From CADEED01 sp035502995 (GTDB lineage Bacteria > Pseudomonadota > Gammaproteobacteria > Steroidobacterales > Steroidobacteraceae), in assembly GCA_035502995.1 (NCBI GenBank), contig DATJTW010000062.1:1-64000 (forward strand): 64,000 bases of DNA, written 5' to 3'. Below, piece after piece: positions 42,981 through 50,116 of the stretch. Both the position numbers and the translations under genes were made by a program. Position 1 is the first letter of the stretch; each line of letters begins with the position of its first letter. The notes under the pieces were generated by a model that saw nothing but the letters and a program-made list of their open reading frames with translations, did no database searches and was not told where the DNA came from.

Positions 42981-43396
42981 GGGTGGCGCTCGTGCTCATG
43001 ACCTGCGTCGCGGCCGGCCTCGGTTCGAGCTCGTTCTCGAAGAACGACGACTTCCCGCACACCGTCACCAACCTGAAGGCGTTGCCCGGCGACACGTCGC
43101 GCACGGAGCTGCGCCAGATCATGCGCGGCTACGAAAGCGATCTCGGCGTCTCGTGCAGCTACTGCCACGTCGAGGATCGCGACACGGGGATCGTCGACTA
43201 CGCCTCGGACGAGAACACGCGCAAGCACACCGCCCGCGTGATGATCTCGATGCTCGACTCGATCAACGGCGAGTACCTCGCGAAGCTCGGTGGCGATCGC
43301 CGCTACGCGGTGCCCGTGACCTGCGGCAGCTGCCACCAGGGCCGCAGCAATCCACAGGCTTACGAAGGCCAGTCTTACAAGGAAGGTACCCGATGA
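42977..43396 (+). CDS. Diheme c-type cytochrome, reaction-centre-cytochrome-like
   Basis: This 139-residue protein starts at TTG 42977, which overlaps the previous stop as TTGA and has GGGAG 9 bases before; GTG 42983 is also possible. A short signal peptide comes first. Two heme sites are seen, C-S-Y-C-H near residue 60 and C-G-S-C-H near 122. The L-x-V-x-C-x-Y-C-H and N-T-R-K-H-T-A-R-x-M context matches the photosynthetic-reaction-centre-cytochrome-c-subunit family, which is common in non-photosynthetic bacteria. It is coupled to the next gene by ATGA. Confidence 0.85.
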   Translation: MRVALVLMTCVAAGLGSSSFSKNDDFPHTVTNLKALPGDTSRTELRQIMRGYESDLGVSCSYCHVEDRDTGIVDYASDENTRKHTARVMISMLDSINGEYLAKLGGDRRYAVPVTCGSCHQGRSNPQAYEGQSYKEGTR

Positions 43397-44769
43397 GCCG
43401 AGCGATCCGGGCAACGGGAGCGGGAATGCTCGCGGCGACGATGAGCCTGGCCCTGGTCTGGCTACCGGCGCGCGCGCAGATCGCCGTGAAGAACCAGGGC
43501 TACATGCCGTACAGCGACGCGCCCATCAACTACCGCTCCGAGAACGTCGGCGACGCGGTGACGGTGCTGCAGGAGAAACTCGAGTCCGGTGCAGCGAAGC
43601 TGACTCACGACGGCGGCGAGCACGGCTACCTGAAGTCGGTGCTGGATCTGCTGAAGATCCCGGTGAGCTCGCAGACGCTGGTGTTCTCGAAGACCAGCTT
43701 CCAATACCCGAAGATCTCGCCACGCCATCCGCGCGCGCTGTACTTCAACGACGACATCTACATCGGCGTCGTGAACGAGGGCAAGGAGATCGAGGTCGTG
43801 TCCTTCGATCGGAACCAGGGCGCGATGTTCTTCATCCTCCACGAACAGAAGGCCGAGAAACCGCGCTTCGAGCGCGCGGAGCTCGACTGCACCCAGTGCC
43901 ACATCGCCGCCGGCACGCGGGGCGTTCCGGGTGTGCTGCTTCGCTCCGTGACGCCGGCGGCGAGTGGCACACCCGTGCCCGGCACGCCCGCGTTCATCAC
44001 CGACCAGGACAGTCCGCTCGGCGAGCGCTGGGGCGGCTGGTACGCGACGGGTAGTTTGGCGACGCAGACCGTCGCGAACACGGCGGCCGCCGCCGGTGCG
44101 ACCGCGAAGACCGCTGCACCTGCGCCGCTGTCCGAGACCTTCGACCCGAAGGCCTACCTCGCTCCGACCAGCGACGAGGTCGCGCTGCTGGTGCTCGCGC
44201 ACCAGACGCAGATGCACAACCTGATCACGCTGACCAACTACCGAACGCGCATCGCGATCCATGAGGCCAACGGCGACACGACGAATGTCCAGCGTGCCTT
44301 CGAGAAGCCCGCCGAACAACTGCTGCGTTACCTGCTGTTCGCGCGCGAGGCGCGCCTGCCCGATCTCGACGCGAAGCAGGTGATCGCGGATTCCGACTAC
44401 GCGCGCGAGTTCGCCGGCCGCGGCCCGTTCGACTCGAAGGGCCGCTCGCTGCGCCAGTTCGACCTGCACACGCGCATCTTCAGGTATCCCTGCAGCTATC
44501 TCATCTACTCCGACGCCTTCGACGCGTTGCCCGAGCCGGCGAAGACCTACGTCTACGACCGCCTGCTCGAGATCCTGAGTGGCGAGGACGACAGCCGCGA
44601 TTTCGCCGCGCTCTCGCCCGACGACCGCCGCTCGATCCTCGAGATCCTGCTCGAGACCAAACCCGGCCTGCCGCAGGCCTGGCGCGACTACGCGCGCGCC
44701 CACGACCTGCGCCTGGCCGCCACGAACACACCCGGATCCCCAAACATCAAACGGAGTAATTCTCGATGA
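43393..44769 (+). CDS. Exported protein with one c-type heme site
   Basis: This 458-residue protein has a signal peptide (to about A-R-A-Q). The single visible heme site is C-T-Q-C-H near residue 165, followed by A-A-G-T-R-G-V-P-G. Flanking features (Y-F-N-D-D-I-Y-I-G, F-F-x-L-H, and W-x-G-W-Y) recur in cytochrome-domain proteins of unknown role from soil and marine Proteobacteria. The C-terminal half is helical with a Cys near 370 (F-R-Y-P-C-S-Y-L-I-Y). It is coupled on both sides by ATGA. It may form a periplasmic electron relay with the diheme cytochrome. Confidence 0.75.
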   Translation: MSRAIRATGAGMLAATMSLALVWLPARAQIAVKNQGYMPYSDAPINYRSENVGDAVTVLQEKLESGAAKLTHDGGEHGYLKSVLDLLKIPVSSQTLVFSKTSFQYPKISPRHPRALYFNDDIYIGVVNEGKEIEVVSFDRNQGAMFFILHEQKAEKPRFERAELDCTQCHIAAGTRGVPGVLLRSVTPAASGTPVPGTPAFITDQDSPLGERWGGWYATGSLATQTVANTAAAAGATAKTAAPAPLSETFDPKAYLAPTSDEVALLVLAHQTQMHNLITLTNYRTRIAIHEANGDTTNVQRAFEKPAEQLLRYLLFAREARLPDLDAKQVIADSDYAREFAGRGPFDSKGRSLRQFDLHTRIFRYPCSYLIYSDAFDALPEPAKTYVYDRLLEILSGEDDSRDFAALSPDDRRSILEILLETKPGLPQAWRDYARAHDLRLAATNTPGSPNIKRSNSR

Positions 44770-46121
44770 ACAACTTGTTGAAGACCGCGGGCCTCGCGGT
44801 GCTGTCGTTCGGCGGCGCGGTCGCGCTGGCCGGCGACAAGCTCGACGGCCGCTGGGACGCGCAACTGGTGCGCGATCAAACCGTCATCCCGTTCCGCCTC
44901 GACATCAGCGGCTCCGGCAAATCGCTGAGAGGCACGTTGTACGACGGCTTCCGCGCCTACGAATACACGACCGGCGCGAGCTACGACGATGGCAAGCTGG
45001 TGCTGAACATCGAGCACTACCTGACCACGATCTCCGCGCAGTTGCAGGACGGCAAGCTGGTCGGCGACGTGGTCGCGCAGAACCGCGGCAGCCGCGCGGA
45101 GTACGGCTTCGTCGCGACGCGCCATGACGCGTCGAAAGACGGAGCGAGCGACGCCGCCTTCAAGGCCGCCAACGCACCGTCGATCGGCGGCGACTGGGAG
45201 ATTCCGCTGTCGTCGCCGTCGTCGAAGGGCGAGAAGGCGTTCCGCCTGATCGTCGATCAACGCGGCGCGGAAGTCGCCGCGTCGATCCTGCGCGTCGACG
45301 GCGACACGGGCGCGTACAGCGGCACGTTCCAGGACGGCCAGTGGGTGCTCAGCCACTTCGACGGCTCGCGTCCCGGCGTGATCGTCGTCAAGCCCGCCGC
45401 CGACGGCACGCTCGAGATCGTGCAGAACGTGCAACGGCCGCGCACGGAGTCCGCCGGTGAATACGGCAGCAACGCGCCGGACGGTCGCTACGACACGAAG
45501 CTCGTCGCGTACCGGCCCGACGTGGCGCGCGCGAAGGGCCTGCCCGAGCCCGCCAACCACCTGGCGCACACCACGGCGCGCGATCCGAACGAGAAGTTCG
45601 CGTTCGCGTTCAAGGACATCGACGGCAAGCTCGTGACCAACGACGACGTGGACCACAAGGGCCAGGTCGTGCTCGCGATCGTCACCGGCACCTGGTGCCC
45701 GAACTGCCACGACGAAGCGCAATACCTGATCCAGCTCGACAGGAAGTACCGCGACAAGGGCCTGCGCATCGTCGCGTTGAACTTCGAGGAAGTGGAACAG
45801 CAGGATTCCCTGCAGCGCGTGAAGGCGTTCGTGAAGCAGTACGGCGTGAAGTATCCCTATCTACAGGCCGGCGCGCCGGAGGAGATGTGGGAGAAGGTGC
45901 CGCAGCTCGTGAACCTCAACACGTGGCCGGCGACGGTGTTCGTCGGGCGTGACGGCACGGTCCGCGCCGTGCATGCCGGCTTCGCCTCGCCGTCGACCGG
46001 CGACTTCTACGCGAAGCAGCAGGAAGAGTTCACGTCTCGCATCGAGAAGCTGCTGGCCGAGAAGAAGCCGGCGGACGTCCGCGTGACGAGCAACACGGCG
46101 CCGGTGAAGTTCGGGCCGTGA
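44766..46121 (+). CDS. TlpA-like periplasmic thioredoxin with N-terminal beta domain
   Basis: This 451-residue protein has a signal peptide (to about A-L-A-G). Two beta-rich stretches of about 130 residues come next. The C-terminal thioredoxin domain at about 285-430 holds the active site W-C-P-N-C near 312 and a cis-Pro in T-W-P-A-T-V-F-V near 390. TlpA-type proteins reduce disulfides in the periplasm, for instance for cytochrome c maturation, which fits the two cytochrome genes before it. The start overlaps the previous stop as ATGA. A strong terminator follows 40 bp after its stop. Confidence 0.85.
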   Translation: MNNLLKTAGLAVLSFGGAVALAGDKLDGRWDAQLVRDQTVIPFRLDISGSGKSLRGTLYDGFRAYEYTTGASYDDGKLVLNIEHYLTTISAQLQDGKLVGDVVAQNRGSRAEYGFVATRHDASKDGASDAAFKAANAPSIGGDWEIPLSSPSSKGEKAFRLIVDQRGAEVAASILRVDGDTGAYSGTFQDGQWVLSHFDGSRPGVIVVKPAADGTLEIVQNVQRPRTESAGEYGSNAPDGRYDTKLVAYRPDVARAKGLPEPANHLAHTTARDPNEKFAFAFKDIDGKLVTNDDVDHKGQVVLAIVTGTWCPNCHDEAQYLIQLDRKYRDKGLRIVALNFEEVEQQDSLQRVKAFVKQYGVKYPYLQAGAPEEMWEKVPQLVNLNTWPATVFVGRDGTVRAVHAGFASPSTGDFYAKQQEEFTSRIEKLLAEKKPADVRVTSNTAPVKFGP

Positions 46122-46161
46122 ACCGATCGATTCGATAGAGCCTCGGAAGGGCTTCAGGGTT

Positions 46162-46191
46162 GGGCCGCGTCGGATGACGCGGCCCTTTTTT
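46162..46191 (+). terminator. Rho-independent terminator of the redox operon
   Basis: A 10-bp perfect stem (GGGCCGCGTC/GACGCGGCCC) with loop GGAT is followed by six T. It lies 40 bp after the TlpA-like stop and is the clearest terminator in the window. The remaining 46192-46380 shows no gene and probably contains the promoter of the next operon. Confidence 0.95.
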
Positions 46192-46380
46192 CGTGCGCGG
46201 CGCGAAGAACTGTCGTCACCTGCGGCGTGCGCGTATTCCGCTTTCGCATGTCCTCATGCCGTTGTTACCGCGCGATACCGGAAATGTGGCCGGCACGCGC
46301 GCGGCGCGCGATTTGCGTTACACGGGTGCAACCGGCCGCGCCTTCCTGTGACCGCGCCGTTACCCACGCTCGACTGCCCC

Positions 46381-46396
46381 GTTATCCGCGGATAAC
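46381..46396. promoter_or_regulatory. Perfect 16-bp palindrome GTTATCCGCGGATAAC
   Basis: This palindrome lies 33 bp before the PpiC-type start codon and just upstream of a hairpin that covers the ribosome binding site. Its length and symmetry suggest a dimeric regulator's site for the PpiC-HupE-DUF3604-receptor operon. No regulator gene is adjacent. Confidence 0.55.
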
Positions 46397-46404
46397 TAAC
46401 GTCG

Positions 46405-46422
46405 CTCCCCTGTTCAGGGGAG
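46405..46422 (+). promoter_or_regulatory. Hairpin that covers the ribosome binding site
   Basis: CTCCCCT pairs with AGGGGAG around the loop GTTC, giving 7 bp. The right arm is itself the Shine-Dalgarno sequence, 7 bases before ATG 46430. In the folded state the ribosome could not bind, so temperature, a protein or a small RNA might control translation. The outer C-G pair of the loop may close as an eighth pair. Confidence 0.6.
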
Positions 46423-46429
46423 ACCATCG

Positions 46430-47290
46430 ATGAATTCCATCGCGCTGCCGTTGAGCCGTTCTTCGTGGACGCGCCTGTGGCGTGAACCGCTCGTGCATTT
46501 CGCGCTGATCGGCGCCGCCATCTTCGTCGTCGCGCACGCCGTCGAGCAGCGTCGCCAAGCCGCGGAGCTGCGCATCGAGGTCGACTCGTCGCTCGACGAG
46601 CGGCTGGGCAATCTCTACCGCACGCAGTTCGGTGCGTCGGCATCGGCGGCCCAGCTGCGCTCGATCGTCGACGACTATCTCGACGACGAGGTGCTGTACC
46701 GCGAGTCGCTGCGGCTCGGCCTCGACCAGGACGACGAGATCATCCGGCGCCGCCTGATCCAGAAGCTCGAGTTCCTGCAGCGCGACTCGATCGCCAGCGC
46801 GAATCCGTCGACGCACGAGCTGCGCGCGTACTACGACGCGCATCCCGGCACGTTCGCGGTGCCGCCGCGCGTGTCGTTCGCACAGCTCTACTTCAGCCCC
46901 GACGCTGGCGGCGAGGCGCGTGCGCTGGCCCGAGCCCGCGAAGCGCGCGTGGCGCTGGCAGCGGGCAATCCGGTCGACGCCGACGCCGCGTTCGATCCCG
47001 GCTACGACGCGGTGACGCGCGCCGATGCCGCGCGCGTCTTCGGCGCGTCGCCGCTGGTCGATGCGCTGTTCGCCACGCCGGCCGGCCAGTGGTCGGAGCC
47101 GGTGCGTTCGGGCTTCGGCTGGCACCTGGTCAGGGTCACGGCCGTCGAACCGGCGCGCGAGCTGCCGTTCGAGCAGGTGCTGCCGGACGTGCGCGGCGCC
47201 TTCCTGCACGACGCCACCGCGAAGGCACGCCGCGCGCAGCTCGACCAACTGCGCGCCCGGTACCACGTCGTCGCGAAGACCACGCCATGA
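46430..47290 (+). CDS. PpiC-type peptidyl-prolyl isomerase, membrane-anchored
   Basis: This 286-residue protein has one membrane helix (about 22-38, V-H-F-A-L-I-G-A-A-I-F-V-V), a SurA/PpiD-like helical N-domain, and a parvulin-like domain at about 140-265 with A-Q-L-Y-F-S-P and a G-Q-W-S-E-P-V-R-S-x-F-G-W-H-L-V-R segment typical of parvulins. It should help fold periplasmic or outer-membrane proteins. It is the first gene of an operon, coupled to HupE by ATGA, with a DUF3604 protein and a TonB receptor after it, so the receptor or DUF3604 protein may be its client. Confidence 0.85.
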   Translation: MNSIALPLSRSSWTRLWREPLVHFALIGAAIFVVAHAVEQRRQAAELRIEVDSSLDERLGNLYRTQFGASASAAQLRSIVDDYLDDEVLYRESLRLGLDQDDEIIRRRLIQKLEFLQRDSIASANPSTHELRAYYDAHPGTFAVPPRVSFAQLYFSPDAGGEARALARAREARVALAAGNPVDADAAFDPGYDAVTRADAARVFGASPLVDALFATPAGQWSEPVRSGFGWHLVRVTAVEPARELPFEQVLPDVRGAFLHDATAKARRAQLDQLRARYHVVAKTTP

Positions 47291-48270
47291 AGACGGCTTT
47301 CGCGTTGCTCCTGACGTTGCTCACCGCGCCGTTCGCCGCCGCGCACGACGTGCGGCCCGCCTACCTCGAGATCGTCGAGCAGGCGAACGGCACGCTGAAC
47401 ATCGTCTGGAAGCGCACGGCCGCCACCAGCGCCGCCTCTTTCACGCCGCGCTTCTCCACGGGCTGGACCGACAAACAACCCGCGACCAGCCACGACGCCG
47501 GCGAGGCGCTGGTGAAGACGTGGACCATCGCCGCGCCGCACGCGCCACTGGCCGGCGCGTCGATCGACATCGAAGGCCTGAAGACGACCATCACGGACGT
47601 GCTGCTGCGCGTCCGGTACGCCGACGGCAGCGAACTCACGCGCGTGCTCAAGCCGGCGGAGAGCTCGATCACGCTGCCCGGGGCCGCGAAGCCCGGCGCG
47701 CCGGTGCGCGAATACCTCGGCCTCGGCTTCTCGCACATCTGGAGCGGCATCGATCACCTGATGTACGTGTTCGGGCTGGTGCTGCTGGTGCGGACGCCGC
47801 GCCTGCTGCTGAAGACGATCACCGGTTTCACGCTGGCGCACAGCGTGTCGCTGGCCGCCGCGTCGCTCGGTTTCCTGCACGTGCCGGCCGCGCCGGTCGA
47901 GGCGGTGATCGCGCTGAGCATCGTCTACGTGGCGGTCGAACTACTCCGCGCGCGCGAGGGGCAGCCCAGCCTCGCGTCGCGCGCACCGTGGGTGGTGTCG
48001 ATGAGCATCGGCCTGCTGCACGGCCTCGGCTTCGCCGGTGCGCTGGCCGAGGTCGGCCTGCCGGCCGACGCGATCCCGCAGGCGCTGCTGCTGTTCAACG
48101 TCGGCATCGAGCTCGGGCAGATCGCGTTCGTCGCGCTGGTGCTCGCCGCGGGCCAGGCGCTGATCCGCCTCGCACCGCGCCTCACGACTTCCCTGCGCTG
48201 GCTGCCGCCGTACGCCATCGGGTCGTTCGCGACCTTCTGGGTGATCGAACGCGTCCACGCGATTTTTTGA
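47287..48270 (+). CDS. HupE/UreJ-type membrane protein
   Basis: This 327-residue protein has a signal peptide (to about A-A-A-H), a periplasmic beta domain of about 140 residues, and then six or seven membrane helices. The HupE/UreJ marks are seen in G-F-S-H-I-W-S-G-I-D-H-L-M-Y-V-F near 155, T-L-A-H-S-V-S-L near 185, and G-L-L-H-G-L-G-F-A near 245. His-rich helices of this family are thought to move nickel or cobalt. Its position with a PpiC protein and a TonB receptor suggests metal or metal-complex uptake. The substrate is unproven. Confidence 0.85.
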   Translation: MKTAFALLLTLLTAPFAAAHDVRPAYLEIVEQANGTLNIVWKRTAATSAASFTPRFSTGWTDKQPATSHDAGEALVKTWTIAAPHAPLAGASIDIEGLKTTITDVLLRVRYADGSELTRVLKPAESSITLPGAAKPGAPVREYLGLGFSHIWSGIDHLMYVFGLVLLVRTPRLLLKTITGFTLAHSVSLAAASLGFLHVPAAPVEAVIALSIVYVAVELLRAREGQPSLASRAPWVVSMSIGLLHGLGFAGALAEVGLPADAIPQALLLFNVGIELGQIAFVALVLAAGQALIRLAPRLTTSLRWLPPYAIGSFATFWVIERVHAIF

Positions 48271-48286
48271 CGGAGACAACGAGAAC

Positions 48287-50095
48287 ATGAAATCGAGATT
48301 GAAGTCCCCCGCCTTGCTGGCCATCGCGGCCACCGCTCTCGCCGCGCAGGCCTTCGCGGCCGAGGCACCGAAGGTGCCGGCGAACCCGCTGCGCAACGCC
48401 TATTTCGGCGAACTGCACCTGCACACCGCGATGTCGTTCGACGCGTTCCTGATCGGCACGCGCGTCTTCCCGGAGACCGGCTACAAGTACGCGCGCGGCG
48501 AGGAAGTCGAGGTCAACGGCCAGAAGTTCAAACGCAGGGTGCCGCTGGATTTCTGCGCGGTCACGGACCACTCGGAGTATCTCGGGCAGATGGCGCTGGC
48601 CGGCGACCCGAAGGGCCCGCTGGCGAACACCATCTACGGGCAGACGATCGCGAAGGAAGGCACGAGCCAGAAGCTGCTGCGGATGTTCGGCCTCTCGGAC
48701 ACGTTCGGCACGGGCGGCCCGCGTCCGCCGGAGCTGCTCGACCCCGCGCAGCTGAAGAGCAACTGGCAGCGACAGATCGACGCCGCGAACGGCGCCTATC
48801 AACCCGGCAAGTTCACGACGTTCGTCGGGTACGAATGGTCGGCGCTGCCGAACGGCGCGAACCTGCATCGCAACGTCATCTTCAAGGGCCCGGGGTATCC
48901 CGAGCTGCCGTTCTCGTCCGTCGATTCGGCGGTGCCCGAAGAGCTGTGGCGCTACATCCGCCACCAGCGCGATCTCGGCCGCGAGGTGCTGGCGATCCCG
49001 CACAACTCGAACGTCAGCGACGGCCTGATGTTCTCGTACGCGGATTCGAAGCGCGATCCGATCGACAGCGAATACGCCGCCACGCGCCAGAGCATCGAGC
49101 GGCTCGTCGAGATCACGCAGACCAAGGGTACGAGCGAGACCCGCCCCGAGCTCTCGCCGAACGACGAGTTCGCGAACTTCGAGAACGTCGACTCGCTGCT
49201 GACCGTGCCGCGGCAGAGCAGCGTGAACGGCGGCTACGTGCGCCAGGCGTACGGCCGCGGTCTCGAGATCGAGAAGCGTGTCGGCACGAATCCGTTCGAG
49301 TTCGGCCTCACCGGTTCGTCGGACCTGCACACGGGACTGGTGTCCAGCGACGAGAAGCTAGCGCCCGGTTATCTCGACAACCCGCCGGACGTGCAGCGGC
49401 TGCTCGAGGTCAATCCGCAGTTCAGCTACACGGCGGTCAAGGGCAGCACGTCGGGCGTCACCGGCGTGTGGGCCGAGTCGAACACGCGTGAATCGATCTT
49501 CGACGCGCTGTATCGCCGCGAGGTGTTCGCGACGTCGGGCACGTACGTGAAGGTGCGGCTGTTCGCCGGCTTCGACTACGCGCCGGGCATCACGAAGCAG
49601 AAGGACTGGATCAGGCGCGCGTACGCCTCGGGCGTCGCGATGGGCAGCGATCTCTCCGGCACCAACGCCCCCGGCAGGCCGCTCAAACTACTCGTCCACG
49701 CGGTGAAGGACCCGGACGGCGGCAACCTCGACCGCATCCAGGTGATCAAGGTGTGGCTGGCCGACGGCAAGGCGCAGGAGCGCATCTTCGACGTGGCCTG
49801 GGCCGGCGACCGCAAGGCCGACGACAAGGGCCGCGTGCCGGCGATCGGCTCGACCGTGCAGGCCGAGACCGCCACGTACACCAACACCATCGGCGCGACC
49901 GAGCTCGTCGCCGAATGGCAGGACCCGACCTTCAAGGCGGGCGACGACGCCGTGTACTACGCGCGCGTGCTCGAGATCCCGACGCCGCGCTGGTCCACCT
50001 ACCTGGCCGTCGCCAACAAGCTGCCCGTTCCCACCAGCGTGCCCTCGGCCATCCAGGAGCGCGCCTGGACCTCACCCGTCTTCTATCGCCCTTGA
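48287..50095 (+). CDS. DUF3604 exported protein, PHP-like
   Basis: This 602-residue protein has a signal peptide (to about A-F-A-A). The DUF3604 family is recognised by N-A-Y-F-G-E-L-H-L-H-T (about 36-46), F-C-A-V-T-D-H-S-E-Y near 85, Y-E-W-S near 182, N-V-I-F near 195, I-P-H-N-S-N near 233, and L-T-G-S-S-D-L-H near 343. The His and Asp residues match a PHP-type metal site, as in polymerase-and-histidinol-phosphatase domains, suggesting a periplasmic metal-dependent phosphoesterase or hydrolase. The substrate is unknown. It is read 16 bp after the HupE gene and 21 bp before the receptor gene. Confidence 0.88.
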   Translation: MKSRLKSPALLAIAATALAAQAFAAEAPKVPANPLRNAYFGELHLHTAMSFDAFLIGTRVFPETGYKYARGEEVEVNGQKFKRRVPLDFCAVTDHSEYLGQMALAGDPKGPLANTIYGQTIAKEGTSQKLLRMFGLSDTFGTGGPRPPELLDPAQLKSNWQRQIDAANGAYQPGKFTTFVGYEWSALPNGANLHRNVIFKGPGYPELPFSSVDSAVPEELWRYIRHQRDLGREVLAIPHNSNVSDGLMFSYADSKRDPIDSEYAATRQSIERLVEITQTKGTSETRPELSPNDEFANFENVDSLLTVPRQSSVNGGYVRQAYGRGLEIEKRVGTNPFEFGLTGSSDLHTGLVSSDEKLAPGYLDNPPDVQRLLEVNPQFSYTAVKGSTSGVTGVWAESNTRESIFDALYRREVFATSGTYVKVRLFAGFDYAPGITKQKDWIRRAYASGVAMGSDLSGTNAPGRPLKLLVHAVKDPDGGNLDRIQVIKVWLADGKAQERIFDVAWAGDRKADDKGRVPAIGSTVQAETATYTNTIGATELVAEWQDPTFKAGDDAVYYARVLEIPTPRWSTYLAVANKLPVPTSVPSAIQERAWTSPVFYRP

Positions 50096-50116
50096 TTCCA
50101 GACACCTGAGAAAACC

